NCBI GenBank assembly: GCA_021442155.1
Contig: CM038232.1
Location: 62,651,436-62,715,435 of the forward strand
DNA: 64,000 nt
Direction of reading: 5' to 3'
From: Cymbidium sinense
Taxonomy: Eukaryota; Streptophyta; Magnoliopsida; Asparagales; Orchidaceae
The notes under the pieces were generated by a model. It had not been told where the DNA came from, searched no databases, and saw only the letters and a program-made list of their open reading frames with translations. The translations under genes and the position numbers were made by a program. Of the stretch, positions 13,331 through 26,612 are shown one piece after another (positions within the stretch are counted from its first letter, which is position 1; each line of letters opens with the position of its first letter).

Positions 13331-14520
13331 ATGAAAGAAAGAAAAGAAACCTTACTTCATACACTTAAGTTATAACCACATACACCTCCTATGTATTTAT
13401 AACTAGCATTCATAGCATATATAATCGTTCATTTATAAGCTTTGGAAAATATATTTGGATTTAATAATGATAATAGCCAATTATATACTAATTTAAATCA
13501 ACACATGCAAGCTTGACATAAAAGAAATCATTTAATTTAATAAATTTTGCAAGAGATGAATGCATGAATGAAGTGACATATAACATTTAATATGATTGGA
13601 AAGAAATAAAGGGACATAAGCATATGATTTCATTTAATCTAATTAACTCTTAAGGACAATGATATTAAATAAGCTCATTTAAAATAAACCAAAATTTCTT
13701 AATGTCATTTTTAATTTCATGTTTGATTTGATTTCAGAGATGAGAATGGTATACTAATCCTAATCTCATTCCCCATGTGTGAGTTAATTTGATTTAACGA
13801 AAAGGAATTAGATTGATTTTACAGATTATTAAGTTAAGGTGTGAATTAAATTAATTAATTAATCTCTTACCTATGTTACCTTAAGATAATTAATTAAATG
13901 ATTATGAGCCAATGTGATATGCAAATGAATTAAAAAGTAAATAATAATGCTCTTATGAAATGAAAGGGGTCTAATGCAATTACCTCATAATCATTAATTA
14001 ATTAAGCTTAAGGAACTCACTTAATTACTTTTATGGTTTTCTCACACATGTGAGCTAACCATAATTTCATTAATTCTCTTTAGGTTATTGAACACTTAAA
14101 GGTCTACCCATGGAACAATTAAGGGAAATTAGATGCAATTATCCTTTTAATTAGGATAATCAAGTTATTAATCCATTAATCCATTTCTCTTTACTTAATT
14201 ACAAAATTTAATTGATTATCATTTGAAATGAAATGGGCTTAAGGGGAAAAGGTTGGGAAAGAGATCCCAACTTAATTCGATAAGCCCCTCACTTAATCAA
14301 ACATGATTTGGTATGTTTTGAATTTGAATTTAACTAATTAATCCATTAATTAGTTAATTAATCATTAATTAGTATTTTGGTTGAAAAGAGAAGGAAACTT
14401 AGGGAAAAGATTAGGAGGGAGGCCCCAATCCAATTCCATAAGTCTCCCCATTGTTCATCAGTGATTAAGGAGTCCAATTTGTTGATCAATTACTATTCAT
14501 ATGCTTAATTATCACTTAAT

Positions 14521-14902
14521 TAAGTTAAGAAGGTAATTAGGGCTTTAACAATCAATTTTCTCAATTAATCAACTAATAAATTTCAAAATAAAAATAGGGG
14601 AGGCAGAGGTCATCCCCCTAAATATTCTCAGCAAGTTTGAAATTGATTGGTTAATTAATTAGGGAGTAATTAGGCTAATTAAAATTTCAATTAAATCCTA
14701 ATTTTCTCAATTAAGTTAAGAAGGTAATTAGGGCTTTAACAATCAATTTTCTCAATTAATCAACTAATAAATTTCAAAATAAAAATAGGGGAGGCAGAGG
14801 TCATCCCCCTAAATATTCTCAGCAAGTTTGAAATTGATTGGTTAATTAATTAGGGAGTAATTAGACTAATTAAAATTTCAATTAAATCCTAATTTAGTCA
14901 GA
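14521..14902. repeat. 191-bp near-identical tandem duplication
   Basis: The block 14521-14711 is followed directly by an almost exact copy at 14712-14902. The only clear internal change I read is ggctaatt against gactaatt late in the repeat. The two copies are far more alike than either is to the matching single block in unit 1 (about 7440-7630), so the duplication is young relative to the long repeat. Confidence 0.85.
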
Positions 14903-16329
14903 ATTATTATACAAAATTAATTAAGGATAATTTTAATAGATTTCTCTCTAAATTACCTTTAAAATGAGCCATTATTTATATTTTTAGATTTTTCTATAAT
15001 TAGTTATGAATTATAGAAGTTTCAGCCTTAAAAACACATTAATTAGCCTTAATTAACTTTAATCCTACCAGCACCACATGGCGCACTAACGCAGCACACT
15101 TTCCACGTGATGTCATGGGATTAGCTATTTAAGTAGTCATATATGAGCGTTGAGTCAGCCGGCGGCGGACGCAGTATTTATCTCCACCGTTCAATCTCAG
15201 ATCAGACAGCATAGATCATTCCTGCGGCGTAAAGAGAGAAAATAGATGGATATAGTGCAATCTGATTAGAGCCGTCCATTCCAATCATGCGAAATGAACA
15301 GCCCGTGATCCTCCTTCCCTTGAGCGACAAATGACGGAGGCCATCCACCATGGATTGCTTGATCCGAGCTCACCCGAGCTCGAATTCACTCCAAAATCAA
15401 CCCACACCTTCATGCGAGGGATCCATAAGGATCCAATGGCTAGGATGAGCTCACATGTAAATTTTATTCATAAAGGACCAACCAAAATTTCCTATTTCTA
15501 CGATTTTGAGAAATCACCTCATTAGAGCTCAAGATCGGCAGTGGGATCAATGGAGATAGCTTCATCTAGTAGAGATGAGGCCTCGTTGAGTAACACACAA
15601 GCCTATTCCTCTTGGATCGCTCGGTGGATCAACTTTCATCACGTTGGAGCTCGGTGGTGATCGAAGTCCCTCCTCCGGTGGCTTTGGAGCTTGAGAAATG
15701 ACTTGGGTGGCTTCGACGATGTGCGTGGAAGGTGTGTGTATGAGAAATTTGATTGAGATGGAGTATTGGCAAAGTTAGGATTGAGATTGGCCTGCCCTAT
15801 TTTGGTTTCGCATGGGAAGAGGAAATGCCGAAGGAGGGAATATTGGGATTGCTCTGGGGATTGCAAGGATGCTCGAATTTATCCTTATAAGCTCTCACGA
15901 TTCCAATTGATGTGTTTTCCATTCGAATTGAGGGGGTATACCCCTCGGTTTGCTGAGGTGGACGAACGGGATGGCTTCCCATTTTTTGGCCGGCCAGCCC
16001 TGCTAGAGCGCTGGAGTAGTTGTCATCAAGTCCATGTGGCTCGTCTGGATTGAGAGAAGCCATGACAGAAGGTTCTAAGGTTGATTTGGCAGATTATCTT
16101 TCCTTGATTCCTTTGGTGCTCAGTTTGCATGGGAGGTGAGTTAACTCACCTCCCTTTAGTCCATGACTGACCTAGCTTGGGTTATGTGGCTTAGGTGGCT
16201 TAGGTGATGCCTCATTTGGATGAGTGAGGGATGCCAAAGTGAAATGAAGAGTGGACTTTGCTATATATGAAAAGAATCCAATGTGGGAGAGGATCCATGG
16301 AAGATTTGCATTGGACTTGGTTCTAAATG

Positions 16330-18350
16330 GGTTGGGCTGATTTTAGGTTAACCCAAGATGAGTTTGGGTCAGGTTTGGTTAGCCTCTAATGGGTCATGGG
16401 TTGATTTCATGGGTTTTGGCTTCATTTGGTTAAATGGGCTCATATTGGGTCATGTTGGGTTAGATTGACCAATTGGTCAAATTGGGTCAAACTAAGGCTT
16501 GGGTTAGGTTCAAATGATGATTTGAAGAGTTTTAGTTCAAGTGGTTTCAATTAATTTGGCCTAGGTTTAATTTTGATTCATTTGGAATCAAATGGGTCAA
16601 AATGGGTTAAGTTGACTACTTTGATCAAATTGACCAAATTGGGTTGGGTCAGGTGTTGGTTCATGTTCAATTAATTAATTGAAAATGATTGTATGCTTTG
16701 GTTTGAATCTATTTAGATTTAATTTGAATTTTGACCAAATTGATATTTTAGGTCAATTTGGGCTAAGTTGGGTCAAGTTGACCAATTGGTCAAATTGGGC
16801 TCAATTATGGCTTTTGTCAAGTTTAATAATCAATTTGGAATGAACTTAACCCATTGGTTACAATCAATTTGGGTTGGATTATGATTTGACTCAATTTAGC
16901 CTTTTAGGCCAATTTGGGTCAACTTGAGTCAAATGACCAATTGTACATGGTTTGGCTCAATTAAGGGTTAAGACATGTTCAATCATTGATCATGAGTTAG
17001 TGTGAATCAATGATTTCAATCAATTTGGTGTAGGATGAGTTTTGGCTAGTTTGGGTTTCATTTGGGCTAAAGGTAGACTTGGTCAAAGGACCAAGTTGAC
17101 TTAGCTTGACCCAATTCAAGGTGATTGATCATCCTAGGGTGATTGTTGATCATGATATGAGGTTTGGATGGGCTTGGTTCAATCGAAATTTGAGCTGGAT
17201 TAGAATTTGACTCAAAAAGGTTATTTAGGCCACTTTGGGTTAAGTGGACCTAAATGGATCAATTGGCTTGATTTTGGCTTGATTCAAGTTTAGTTGAACT
17301 TATATATGAGCCTAGGATTGAAATATAAATTCAATTGCAATCAATTTAGAGTCCAATGAATTTTGGCTCATTTGAAATTTCAAAGCTAAGGGTGAACTTG
17401 GGCTTGACTTGGGTTAACTTGAGTTTGGTTTGATAATTGTAGGTTTAATTTATATTTGGAAAGATGATTGAAAGAATGATTGATTCAAGATAAAATCAAT
17501 TGATTTTGGCTTAGTTTAGGTGGATTTTAGTTAAGTCCAAGAAATTGGCTTAAAGGGCATAAGTTGGATTTTGGTTTTATTTTGGATTTGATTTTGGTTT
17601 TATTTTGGATTTGATTTTGGCTATTTGGATTTATATTTCATTTATATTTGGGAATATAAATGAAGATGTAAATGATTCATGAGAAAATCACTTGAGTTTG
17701 GAGTGATTTGAAAGCAAATTTGGCCAAGCTTATGGATGTAGGTCAAAAGGGTTAAGAGAGAAATCAATTTAGTTTGATTTATTTTTGGTCATTGTAGTAT
17801 GGATTTCATTTATATTTGTGAATATAAATGAAGGAATAATTGATTTATAAAGAAACCAATTGAGTTTAGGTTAATTTGGGATAATATTTAGTTAAGCTTA
17901 TGGAGGTAGGTCCATATAGCTTAAGAAGGGTATTGACTTGGTTTGATTTAGTTTGATTTAGTTTTGGTCATTTGAGTATGGATTTCATTTATATTTATGA
18001 ATAAAAATGAGGGAATAATTGATTTATAAAAAAATCAATCAAATTTGGGAAAGCTTAGGTGGAGATTTGGTTAAGCTTATGAGAATGGGTCATATGGCTT
18101 AGGAAGGAATTTTGGAACTTGGATTTGATTTTGGGTTTTAATCACTTAGAATTGAGTTTGGATTTGATAAATTATTGAGAAATTGAATTGGTCTTTGAGA
18201 TAATCAATTGAATTGGGCTCGGCTAAGGTTAAGGCCATGGAATTCAATCATAAGGTTTATGGAGAATTTTGAGCTTGGATTTGATCATGGGATTAATTAT
18301 GAGTCTGAAAATTTGGTTTGGATTTAGCTTGGATTTTGGGTTTGGTTTGA
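16330..18350. repeat. Degenerate 155-175 bp tandem periodicity inside unit 2
   Basis: This is the unit-2 counterpart of 9040-11050. It contains repeated gaccaattggtcaaattggg words, then atttatatttatgaata words, then ggatttggtttgga words, in the same order. A short local doubling of ggttttattttggatttgat occurs at about 17573-17620. Confidence 0.6.
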
Positions 18351-18579
18351 GAAGGAAAGCATGTATTGGGTTTAGGCTATTGGATATACAAGTCTCCTTA
18401 AGTCCCTGAGGCATGACCTATCCTTATAGCTAACCCCTCTAAGTCTCTAGGTTTAGGTTAAGTGTTCACCTAATCACTATAAGTGTCTTAAGACTAAGGA
18501 ACTCTTAGTGTTTACAAGAGTCCTAGATCTATGATGACAAAGTTGAGAAGTCACTCCAAAAGTGAGGTTAACACTAAAT

Positions 18580-20185
18580 GGCACTCACTCAAGATTTCTA
18601 GGGGTCTGGCGTCGCCACAGTGTGTCACCCCAATAGTCTTTTTGCTTTGAAGGATGTAAGTTTGGTATGCTTTCCTTCCTTACTTGGCCACTATACACTG
18701 ACGAGCGCCCTGTTAGCTTGGTAGGCCTTACTGCACAGCCAGTAAGCTACCCCATGATGACTTTGTTTAAGAAGATATAATGAACTAGCCATCGTGCACC
18801 GATTAAGTTTAGTATATTTGAGGTTTAGGGTAAGTCCTCTAGAGGCTCCTTTCCTCCTGACTATTTCAAGTCTGGGTCTAATCCTTATTTGTGATTCCCT
18901 ACTTAATAGCTGCCCTTAGGCCGTGTCGACTTGTTGTGTCAATAATGGGTCACCCCAACGATTGCCCTTACTTTGGAAGATGTAAGTCTGCAACGTATTC
19001 TTTCCAGCACGATCGTTGCACACCAGCGGATAGCCCTAGGTCGGATAGCACCTGTCGGGCCGATGATAGACTATTATGATTATAAGTTTGGCTTTAGGGA
19101 GATGTAAGTCTACACACCTTCTTTCTAAACTGATCATCACACACCGACAGCCACCTTAGGTTGGTTGGTGTTTGTTATGCTGATAGCGACTCACCTGGTG
19201 GATACACCACTCATGATAGATGTAAGTTCGCTACACTTTTTCTTTAAGTTGTCCATCGTACACCTACAGGATTTCTTCTTTACAAGGTCCAGGATAACAC
19301 CCCTAGCGGCACCTCCCCTGTAGGCACTCTACTCGGATCACGTCATTTGCGCCCCATTTAGACACTACCCTGGTTATTCTATTCTGTGGATGCACATATC
19401 CTCCCATGATCCAGTGAATCTGAGATAGGTCAAGGTCGGCATAGCCCCTTCTCAATGTGGTCCCTCGCACACCAATGAGGTTCATGATAACAAATAAACA
19501 AAATATATATTCGCTTGTGGATTAGGAGAACGCCCCCAATGACACCTTTTCCAAGTAGGCATCCTATCGTTAGGGCAATGTAAGCAAAACTCCCTATAAG
19601 AATCGCTTGGCTACTCTGGAGTTGAGATAAGACCCCAACAACACTCTCTCAGTAGCCGCCCTTAGGTCAAGTTCGACTTGTTGTGCCACCAACAGGTCAC
19701 CCCAGCGGTCATCATTTCTTTGGAAGATGTAAGTCTGCTACACATTCTTTCTAGCATGACCGCTGGACACCGACGGGCAGCCCTAGGTTGGGTTTGATTT
19801 ATTGTGATACCAATAGGTCACTCCAGCAGCTATTCTTTGCTTTGGAAGATGTAAGTCTGCTACACTTTCTTCCTAGTATAGATGTTACACACTGAAAGGC
19901 ACCCCTTAGATTGGATAATCTTACTCTTGTAGCTAGTAGACTACCCCTTTGGATCGATAAATCTGAGATAGGTCAAGGCCGACATATCCCCTTCTTAGTG
20001 CGATTCATCACACATCGACTGTGTCCATCAAATTAAAATGAAATTAACCTCAACTACTTTTAAGATAAGTCCCTAGCGACACTCTCTCAAGAGTCACTTG
20101 TGGATGGTAGATAGTCTTTGGACTTGGATGGTAGATTACCCCTTTGGACTTGTAGTCCATCACACACCAACTAGATCCAAAATCA
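18580..20185. repeat. Degenerate minisatellite, units roughly 140-170 bp
   Basis: A repeated phrase, ggaagatgtaagtctgctac followed by a cattctttctagcatgaccg-like word, cacaccgacgggcagccc and ctaggttgg, recurs near 18650, 18977, 19100, 19215, 19725 and 19845. Each is linked by a gtcaccccagcggtc-type word. Identity between copies is partial and spacing irregular. The array sits between the 5' end of unit 2 (minus strand) and the motif-rich segment before unit 3. It is probably untranslated internal sequence of the parent retroelement. No coding frame is supported; the frames at 18891 and 19303 lie within repeat copies. Confidence 0.65.
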
Positions 20186-20189
20186 AAAT

Positions 20190-23100
20190 TAAAACCCATC
20201 AACAGAGTTCATATAGATATCCTCAATTCAAAATTGTCCTCCCTAGTGGAAATTAAACCAACTACCAATGGAGTCTAAATCAAAGAAGAAACTTAACCAT
20301 CCCCAACCGATACATCCCCAAAAATCAAACTTATAAATCAAACTTATAAACTTATCCATAACCGCCTAGTGGAAGGTTCATACACCCATCCCCGGTGGAT
20401 TATAGATTCTAATCCCCAGCGGATCTTCTTTCCATAAATCATATAACCAAATCCAACCAAACCCTTATCCCCAGCGGATAGCTTCAACCTGCTTTCATAG
20501 TGGAAGGTTCATACACTCAATCCCTCAGTAAATTCCTCCTTCCTCTCTTATGCCTATGGCATAAGTTGAGCTACATTGCACTAAGATCATGATTCTATCT
20601 ACCTCTCGGGTTTAGGTATAGATCATTTACGGTAGATCGCTTTGGACATTCATCATCTCGGTCAACTCAATACGATGTGGGTGGGTTACACCACATCTAT
20701 TAGGGGTCCTATCTTGACCTTACTTTTGGATTGAGTTCTCAGTCTCCTCATCATAGATCTAGGACTCCTATAGACACTAAGAGCTTCTCAGTCTTAAAAC
20801 ACTTCTAGTGATTAGGTGAACACTTAACCTAAGCCTAAAGACTTTGAAGGGTTAGTCATAGGAGTAGGTTATGCCTTAAGGACTTAAGGAGATTTCCCCA
20901 TCATATGGCCTAAACCCAATCCATGTTCTCCTTCCCAAACCAAACCCCAAATTCAAAATCAAAATCAAATTTTCAAAATCTACAATCAATCTCTAAATTA
21001 AATCCAAACTCAAAACTCTTCGTAAGCCTTATGATTGAATTCCATGAACTTAACCCTAGCCAAATCTAATTCAATTCAAATTCAATTAATTTTCTCCAAG
21101 ATTAATTCAATCCCTCAATCATTTATCAAATTCAAATTCAAATTTAAATTCAATTCCAAATGATTGAAACCCAAGATCAAATTCAAGCTCCAAATCTCTC
21201 TTAAGCCATGTGATCCACTTTCATAAGCTTAACCAAAATCTCATTCAAATCAAGTCAAACTCAATTGATTTTCTTAAAAAGCAATTATTCCATCAATTAT
21301 CCTAAATATAAATTAAACTTACATTCAAATGATCAAAACTAAATCAAACTAAATCAAGTCAAGTCAAGACCCTCCCTAAGCCATATGGACCTACCTCCAT
21401 AAGCTTAGCCAAATCTTAACCAAATCAACTCAAAATCAATTAATTTTCTCATAAATCAATCATATATTCAATCATCTTCATAAATATAAATGAAACTCAT
21501 ATTATAATGATCAAAATTAAATCAAACTAAATTGAATCTCCTTCTAAACCCTTTTGACCTACTTTCATGAACTTAGCCAAACTTGCTTTCAATCTACTTC
21601 AAATTCAATTGATTTTCTCATAAGTCATTTATATTCTCATTCATATTCACAAGTATAAATGAAATATAAACTCAAGTGACCAAAACTAAACTCAAATCAA
21701 ATCAAAATCAAATTTAAGGCCTTTTGAGCTAATTCCTTGGACTTAGCCAAATCCTATCTAAATCAAGCCAAAATCAAAGGATTTACTCTTGAAGCAATCA
21801 TCAATCATCTATCCAAATATAAATAAAATCTAAAATTATCAAACTAAATTGAAATCAACACAAGTCAAGCCCAACTTAGCCCTTTTGACTTGAAAATTCT
21901 AAATGAATCAAAACCCATCATAGTCCAAATTGATTGCAGTTGAATTTATATTTTAATTCTAAACTTATATATAAATTCAACTAAACCTTAATCAAACCAA
22001 AATCAAGCAAATTTACCCATTTAGGTCCATCTGACCCAAAGTGACTTAAAGAACCCATTTGAACCAAGTTCTAGTCCAACCCAAATTGAATTGAACTAAG
22101 CCCATCCAAATCTCATACCATGATCATTGATCACCCTAGGATGATCAATTGCCTTAAATTGTGTCAAACCAAGTCAACTTGGTCATTTGACCAAGTCAAC
22201 CCTTTAACCCAGATGAACCCAAACTAGCCAAAACCCGCCCTACACCAAATCAATTGAAACCAGATTCACATAAACTCATAATCAATGATTGAACATGATT
22301 TGGCCAATACTTGAGCCAAACCAAACCCAATTGGTCATTTGATCCAAGTTGACATAAATTGACCTAAAATCAAGTTAAATCTAAATTGATTCAAACCAAA
22401 GGCTACAATCCTATCCAATTGACCAATTGAACTTAAACCAACACATAAGGCAAGCCAATTTGGTCAATTTGATCAAATTAGTCAACTTGACCCATTTGAC
22501 TTATATGAATCCAAATGAGCCAAAATCAAACTTAGGTCAAATTGATTGAAACCATTTGAACCAAAACTCTTCAAATCATCATTTGAACCTAACTCAGGCT
22601 TTAGTTTGACCCAATATGACCAATTGGTCAACCTAACCCAACCTTGCCCAATTTGACCTATTATGGTCTAATTGAGCCAAACCCCTTTGAACCAACCCAT
22701 GACACTTTAGAACTTGACAAAACCTGACCCAAAATTAGCCCAAACCCAAATGAGTCCAATCCAAGGTATTACCCATTGGCTAAACCTTTTACATAGGATT
22801 CCACCCATTTTTGATAAAGTCCACTCTCCCATCACTTTTTGCAGCCATCAAACACCCTAAATAGGGTTCTACCTAGTCTCTTTGCCCACTCTAAGTGGGT
22901 TAGGACTACCCACCTCCCATCACTTTAATGAGGATTTTTGACCACCATTATGAAGAGAAAAAAGAGAGGCCTCCAAAGCACTTATTCTGCCATTACACTC
23001 ACTCCAGAAGCTCCTCCAAGCAACAAGACCCCTTTTCCCACTTCCTTTGGGTTAGAAAAATACCAAAACCGAGCGGATTTCGGCAAGGAGGCGGTGACTA

Positions 23101-23300
23101 TTGGTGAATACAACATTCTAAAGGGAGGCAAGAGTCTAGAATCATCCCAAGGCTTCGTCTCGTATCTAGGAGTGTGCTCGGATCAACATAGCTGCCAGAA
23201 ACCATCCACGACGAGGTAATTTTCAAATCCTTTAGCCGGCCATAGGTTCCTTTGTTTGTGATAATGCTTGCTCAATTTTAGGAACTTCTCTTATATATCC
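20190..23300 (+). repeat. Inverted partial copy of the long LTR-like repeat, unit 3
   Basis: This stretch is the reverse complement of unit 1 from about 11750 down to about 8240. It starts with the CCCnAGnGGA-rich segment (20190-20712), then the ATTAGGGGTC and cttgaccttacttttgg boundary, the catagatctaggac block, the reversed ggatttgg and tttatgaa repeats, the reversed ggtcaa repeats, and the cacctcccatcactttaatg block near 22915. The match becomes patchy near the cttcgtctcgtatctagg word at 23154 and the gaggtaatttt word at 23213. It ends with LTR-like sequence containing cgagcctgaaacggaccctc at about 23370-23390. The frame at 22938-23219 lies in this transcribed-looking segment and shows no known domain. 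Confidence 0.55.
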
Positions 23301-25150
23301 CTTGTATTTTTCATTTTGAACAATCCTAATGTGAAAATAGAAGTTTTCGGGCGAGAATCGCCTCGAAATCGAGCCTGAAACGGACCCTCGACATTCAATT
23401 TCCCATTCGTCCGCTTGATTTCAATGTTTCGAGCCTCAATTTTGTCACCTGGGAAGAGGATAAAGCAAGGGAAACTCGTCTTAAGAATTCACCTTCCTTA
23501 AGATGTAATTAACTATGGAGGCTTGCCTCCATAGAGAACTTTAGAACCCGATTTAATATAAACCCTATTTTATTCATCTATGTAAAGTAGGAGAAAAATC
23601 TCTCGTATATTCGAAGACCCATCATGCCTTAGGAGACATTATATGATTAGGTCCATTGAAGAGTGATACATCTATCTTTCGAGATAGTACATCATACCTT
23701 AATATCATACCTGATCACTTTAATAAGTACCCCTATGATCTGCGTGGTATCCCCCATATACATCCAAAAATAAAAATCACAGTATACAAGTTTAAACTTA
23801 GTAGTTGTTGGTTTTGCTACTATTATGAATATAAATTTAACTGTATTTACTGTTAAAGTAATGAATTATAGATCTTGCTACGCTTGGTTACCTTCAATCC
23901 TCATGTAGTTTTGAAGCCAAAGAAAATCCCTACTTATTTTTTAAGTTCATATGCATATTTCTTATTCTAGAAAAAAATTATTTCGCAATTACTTGTTAGC
24001 AGATCTTGAACACATTGGAAAGGATGTCAAGCAATGAGACTGAGCAAAAAAAAATATAGTGTAGTGGAAGGTACTTAGATCTTAGTGATTGAGAACTTAA
24101 GCTTTTGACTAATAGACTTTCAAATTCTTACACATACATTGTGTGTGTTAATTTATAATTAAATTCACTCAAATATTCCTCCAATATATATATATACATA
24201 TTATTATATTTATAAGTCACAACGTTCATTATTTTTTCAGTATGATTATTTCTTAATCCACCTTAATATTTTTTTGTCGCACTTAATTAAGCTATTGGAT
24301 GTTTACTATTAAATACTCAACTTCATACACCATAGCTAAACTAATTATAATTTTATAAAATTATTTTAATACATTAAAGAAACATTCATTTTTTAAATCT
24401 AATTCTAACTCAAAGTTATATCCTCATATGTATCCACACATGCAATATATCATGGTAGACCAATTTGATGGACCCCACCCAATTGAGATTGATGAATTTG
24501 AGAACTTATATTTAACACAGCTATTCTATCCAAGTAGCTCCACAATCTTTAGCTAGAATGATCAATTGTATTAACCAAGTGAGACATTACTCTCAAAGGA
24601 GAGATATCTCATTACAAAATCCTTAATTGAAAGAGATTGATAAATAGAAATGTAATCCCCATGTGAGAAGATATCTACAAAATCCTAAATTATTCCTTTC
24701 CATTTCCTGTGTCCTCTTATCATTTCTCTAGCTAGAGAGAGCAGTAGTATATCTAAAATAATATAGATATAGTTTAAAATACTACTTAAAACATAATTTT
24801 ATCCTACCAACCAAGAGAAAGAAATTTTGATTAGATGGCAATAATCGAGATAAAGATATGAAAAAAGAAGTAATATTACATCATAAACAAGTATTTTTCT
24901 TGGATGAGGTACATTTGATAATGAGAAATTTTTTCCTTTGTAGTTTAATCTTCTGAAGCACATCCTTGAATTTGAGCATGGATGGTTGGGATGAAGCCTA
25001 GTAAGTTAAGATGACTTTGAAAAAAAAAAATGTAATTTCATGGTTGAGCTGAGTAATTGGAGGTCTTCAAATTCCAAGTAATTGTATAAGATTACAATGA
25101 ATCCACTATAATCATTTTTGGTAGAGAGAGAGAGTGTGTGTGTGTGTGTA
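23301..25150. other. Intergenic DNA, no gene recognised
   Basis: The first few hundred bases may still be LTR sequence (cgaaatcgagcctgaaacgg words). The rest is AT-rich with no recognisable coding region, RNA gene or clear repeat. It ends in a GA/GT dinucleotide run at about 25124-25149, into which the next element is inserted. Confidence 0.45.
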
Positions 25151-25594
25151 AGGCTATCAAAAAAGCTGGTTATTCATGAACAATTCGTGTTCGACTCGTT
25201 CGTTAACTAAACAAGTTGAACACGAACAAATATTTCAAACTCGATTTATAAATGATCCGAACATGAACAATCTTTTGTTTGATCATGTTTGGCTCGATTT
25301 AGCTCAAAATAAAAAATTACAATATATTATCACAACTAGAAGCATGACTTAATAATTAAAGCTTTTGTTATGCAAAAGATTGGTCTAAGTTCGAATCCTC
25401 TCTCTTACAGATTTTTTAAATTATTGCATTTCGAGCCACACGAGCCGAACACGAACAAAATAATTTTCAAACTAGCTGAACAAAGACAGTAAAATTTCAA
25501 ACCAGTTCGAACACGAGCCGAACAAAGCAATTTTCAAATGAGTCGAGCGCGAATAAGAGTTCGGCTCGCTCAAGCTCGGCTCATTTACACCCCT
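25151..25594 (-). mobile_element. MITE family A, copy 1 (with tRNA-like module)
   Basis: This is a short non-autonomous DNA element, recognisable because a second copy occurs at 54050-54584. The ends are aggctatcaaaaaagctggt on the left and the complement of AGGGGTGTAAATGAGCCGAG on the right. The body is made of repeated gagccgaacacgaac words. The middle (about 25337-25402) carries a tRNA-like module: a decayed A box followed by agcttttgttatgcaaaaga and a B box, agttcgaatcc. The left flank is a GA/GT microsatellite, so a target duplication cannot be read here; copy 2 shows one. The strand follows the orientation of copy 2. Confidence 0.7.
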
Positions 25595-26364
25595 ATATGT
25601 GAGAGAGAGAGATAAAGAGGGTGGCACTATTCTAAGAGAAGAGATGATATGGGTCAATGGAAATAGAGCAAAGAAATGAGGATATGATTGAGCCTCACAA
25701 CAAGGGAGAATATTAGAAGATTGGAAATGAGGATATATAAAGTTTATTTTTCTTCAAAATATAATCTCTTCTTTAAATTTTTTATACCATTTATCTAGTT
25801 ATTTAAGTCTTAAATTTTGAAGAGTTGAGATTTAAAATGTTTGGGAGCACTTTAATAACATCATTCATTTGTTACTCATAGTGAAGAGGTTGAATGAGGC
25901 GGCAAACTTCTTCATAGTTGCCAAGCACAAGCATAGAGGCTCTCATCTAGCAACTAAGGGCCTATATAGGGATAATTTGTTTTTTTATTTATTTACTTTC
26001 ATGTCATTTTTTAAAAAATATTTATTTAATATATTTTTCAAATGTATTTTTTATTTTTAAAAATATTTAAAATAAAATATTAAATATTTTGAATATTTTT
26101 TAAAAAAATTATTACTATCAAATATATTTTATTTCAAATAAAAAATATAAATAAAATAAAATAAAATCACAACATAAAAACAAATAACCCCTTTGAGATT
26201 ATATTCCTTTCTCATCCAATAAATGATTGAATGGTGTCCAACAAAGACAACATAATACTGCATACCCGCACAAAACACCAGAAAAAAATATAACTAATAA
26301 TTTATGACATCACTTAATATATTTAATAATAATTACTATTTTAAAAATACTCGAAACACTTAAT
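25595..26364. repeat. AT-rich intergenic DNA with a probable MITE at about 25972-26194
   Basis: Within this stretch, agggataatttgttttttta (about 25972) and the complement of aaaaacaaataacccct (about 26177-26194) form imperfect inverted ends. They flank an interior full of aaaatatttaaaataaaata words, which is a MITE-like structure. No matching target duplication could be read. The remainder is intergenic; the frame at 25869-26060 has no domain. Confidence 0.45.
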
Positions 26365-26612
26365 GACTATTTGGGATCAATTTTAATTTGTATTTTTTAT
26401 ATTTTTTAAATTATTTGAAAAATATTTGTTCTGTACATTTTTGTAAGTATTTTTATTCTCAAAATTAAATAACATAATTTTTAAAAACACTCAAAAACTT
26501 TTAAATATTTTGAGTATTTTTAAAATAATATATATATTATTTTGAAATAAAATATAAATAAAATAAAATAAAATTATAAAATAAAACATAAAAATGATCC
26601 CAAACAAACCTT
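26365..26612. mobile_element. Probable MITE with TTTGGGATCA ends
   Basis: The left end contains tttgggatcaattttaattt and the right end is the complement of gtttgggatcatttttatgt, with an AT-rich interior between them. The interior resembles that of the element ending at 26194 (ttataaaataaaac and aaatattttgagtattttta words), so the two may be related. No target duplication was established. Confidence 0.5.

Larger units (their letters stand above)
11823..18575 (-). repeat. Long LTR-like non-coding repeat, unit 2
   Basis: This is a direct repeat of unit 1, about 6.75 kb long, with visible base differences throughout. On the minus strand it begins TGTTAACCTCACTTTTGGAG (near 18572). It carries the perfect 12-bp palindrome GGGGTATACCCC near 15933 and passes through a GC-richer block at about 15.07-16.15 kb. 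It ends near 11823 with words matching 5085 in unit 1. It is longer than unit 1 mainly because it has an extra 249-271 bp tandem copy and a 191-bp duplication. The frames at 15331, 15639, 15766 and 15797 overlap one another on both strands and show no domain, so I do not call genes. The pair of units could be the two LTRs of a minimal element with only the 0.5-kb spacer between them, or two nested copies. Confidence 0.6.

Noticed and set aside
15331..16063. Four frames inside long repeat unit 2
   Set aside because: They overlap on both strands and have no counterpart at the matching place in unit 1, so they are chance frames in a GC-richer block.
25380..25402. Functional tRNA gene suggested by agttcgaatcc
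   Set aside because: Only A-box and B-box remnants are present; there is no acceptor stem or anticodon arm, and the module is shared with a second copy of a MITE.
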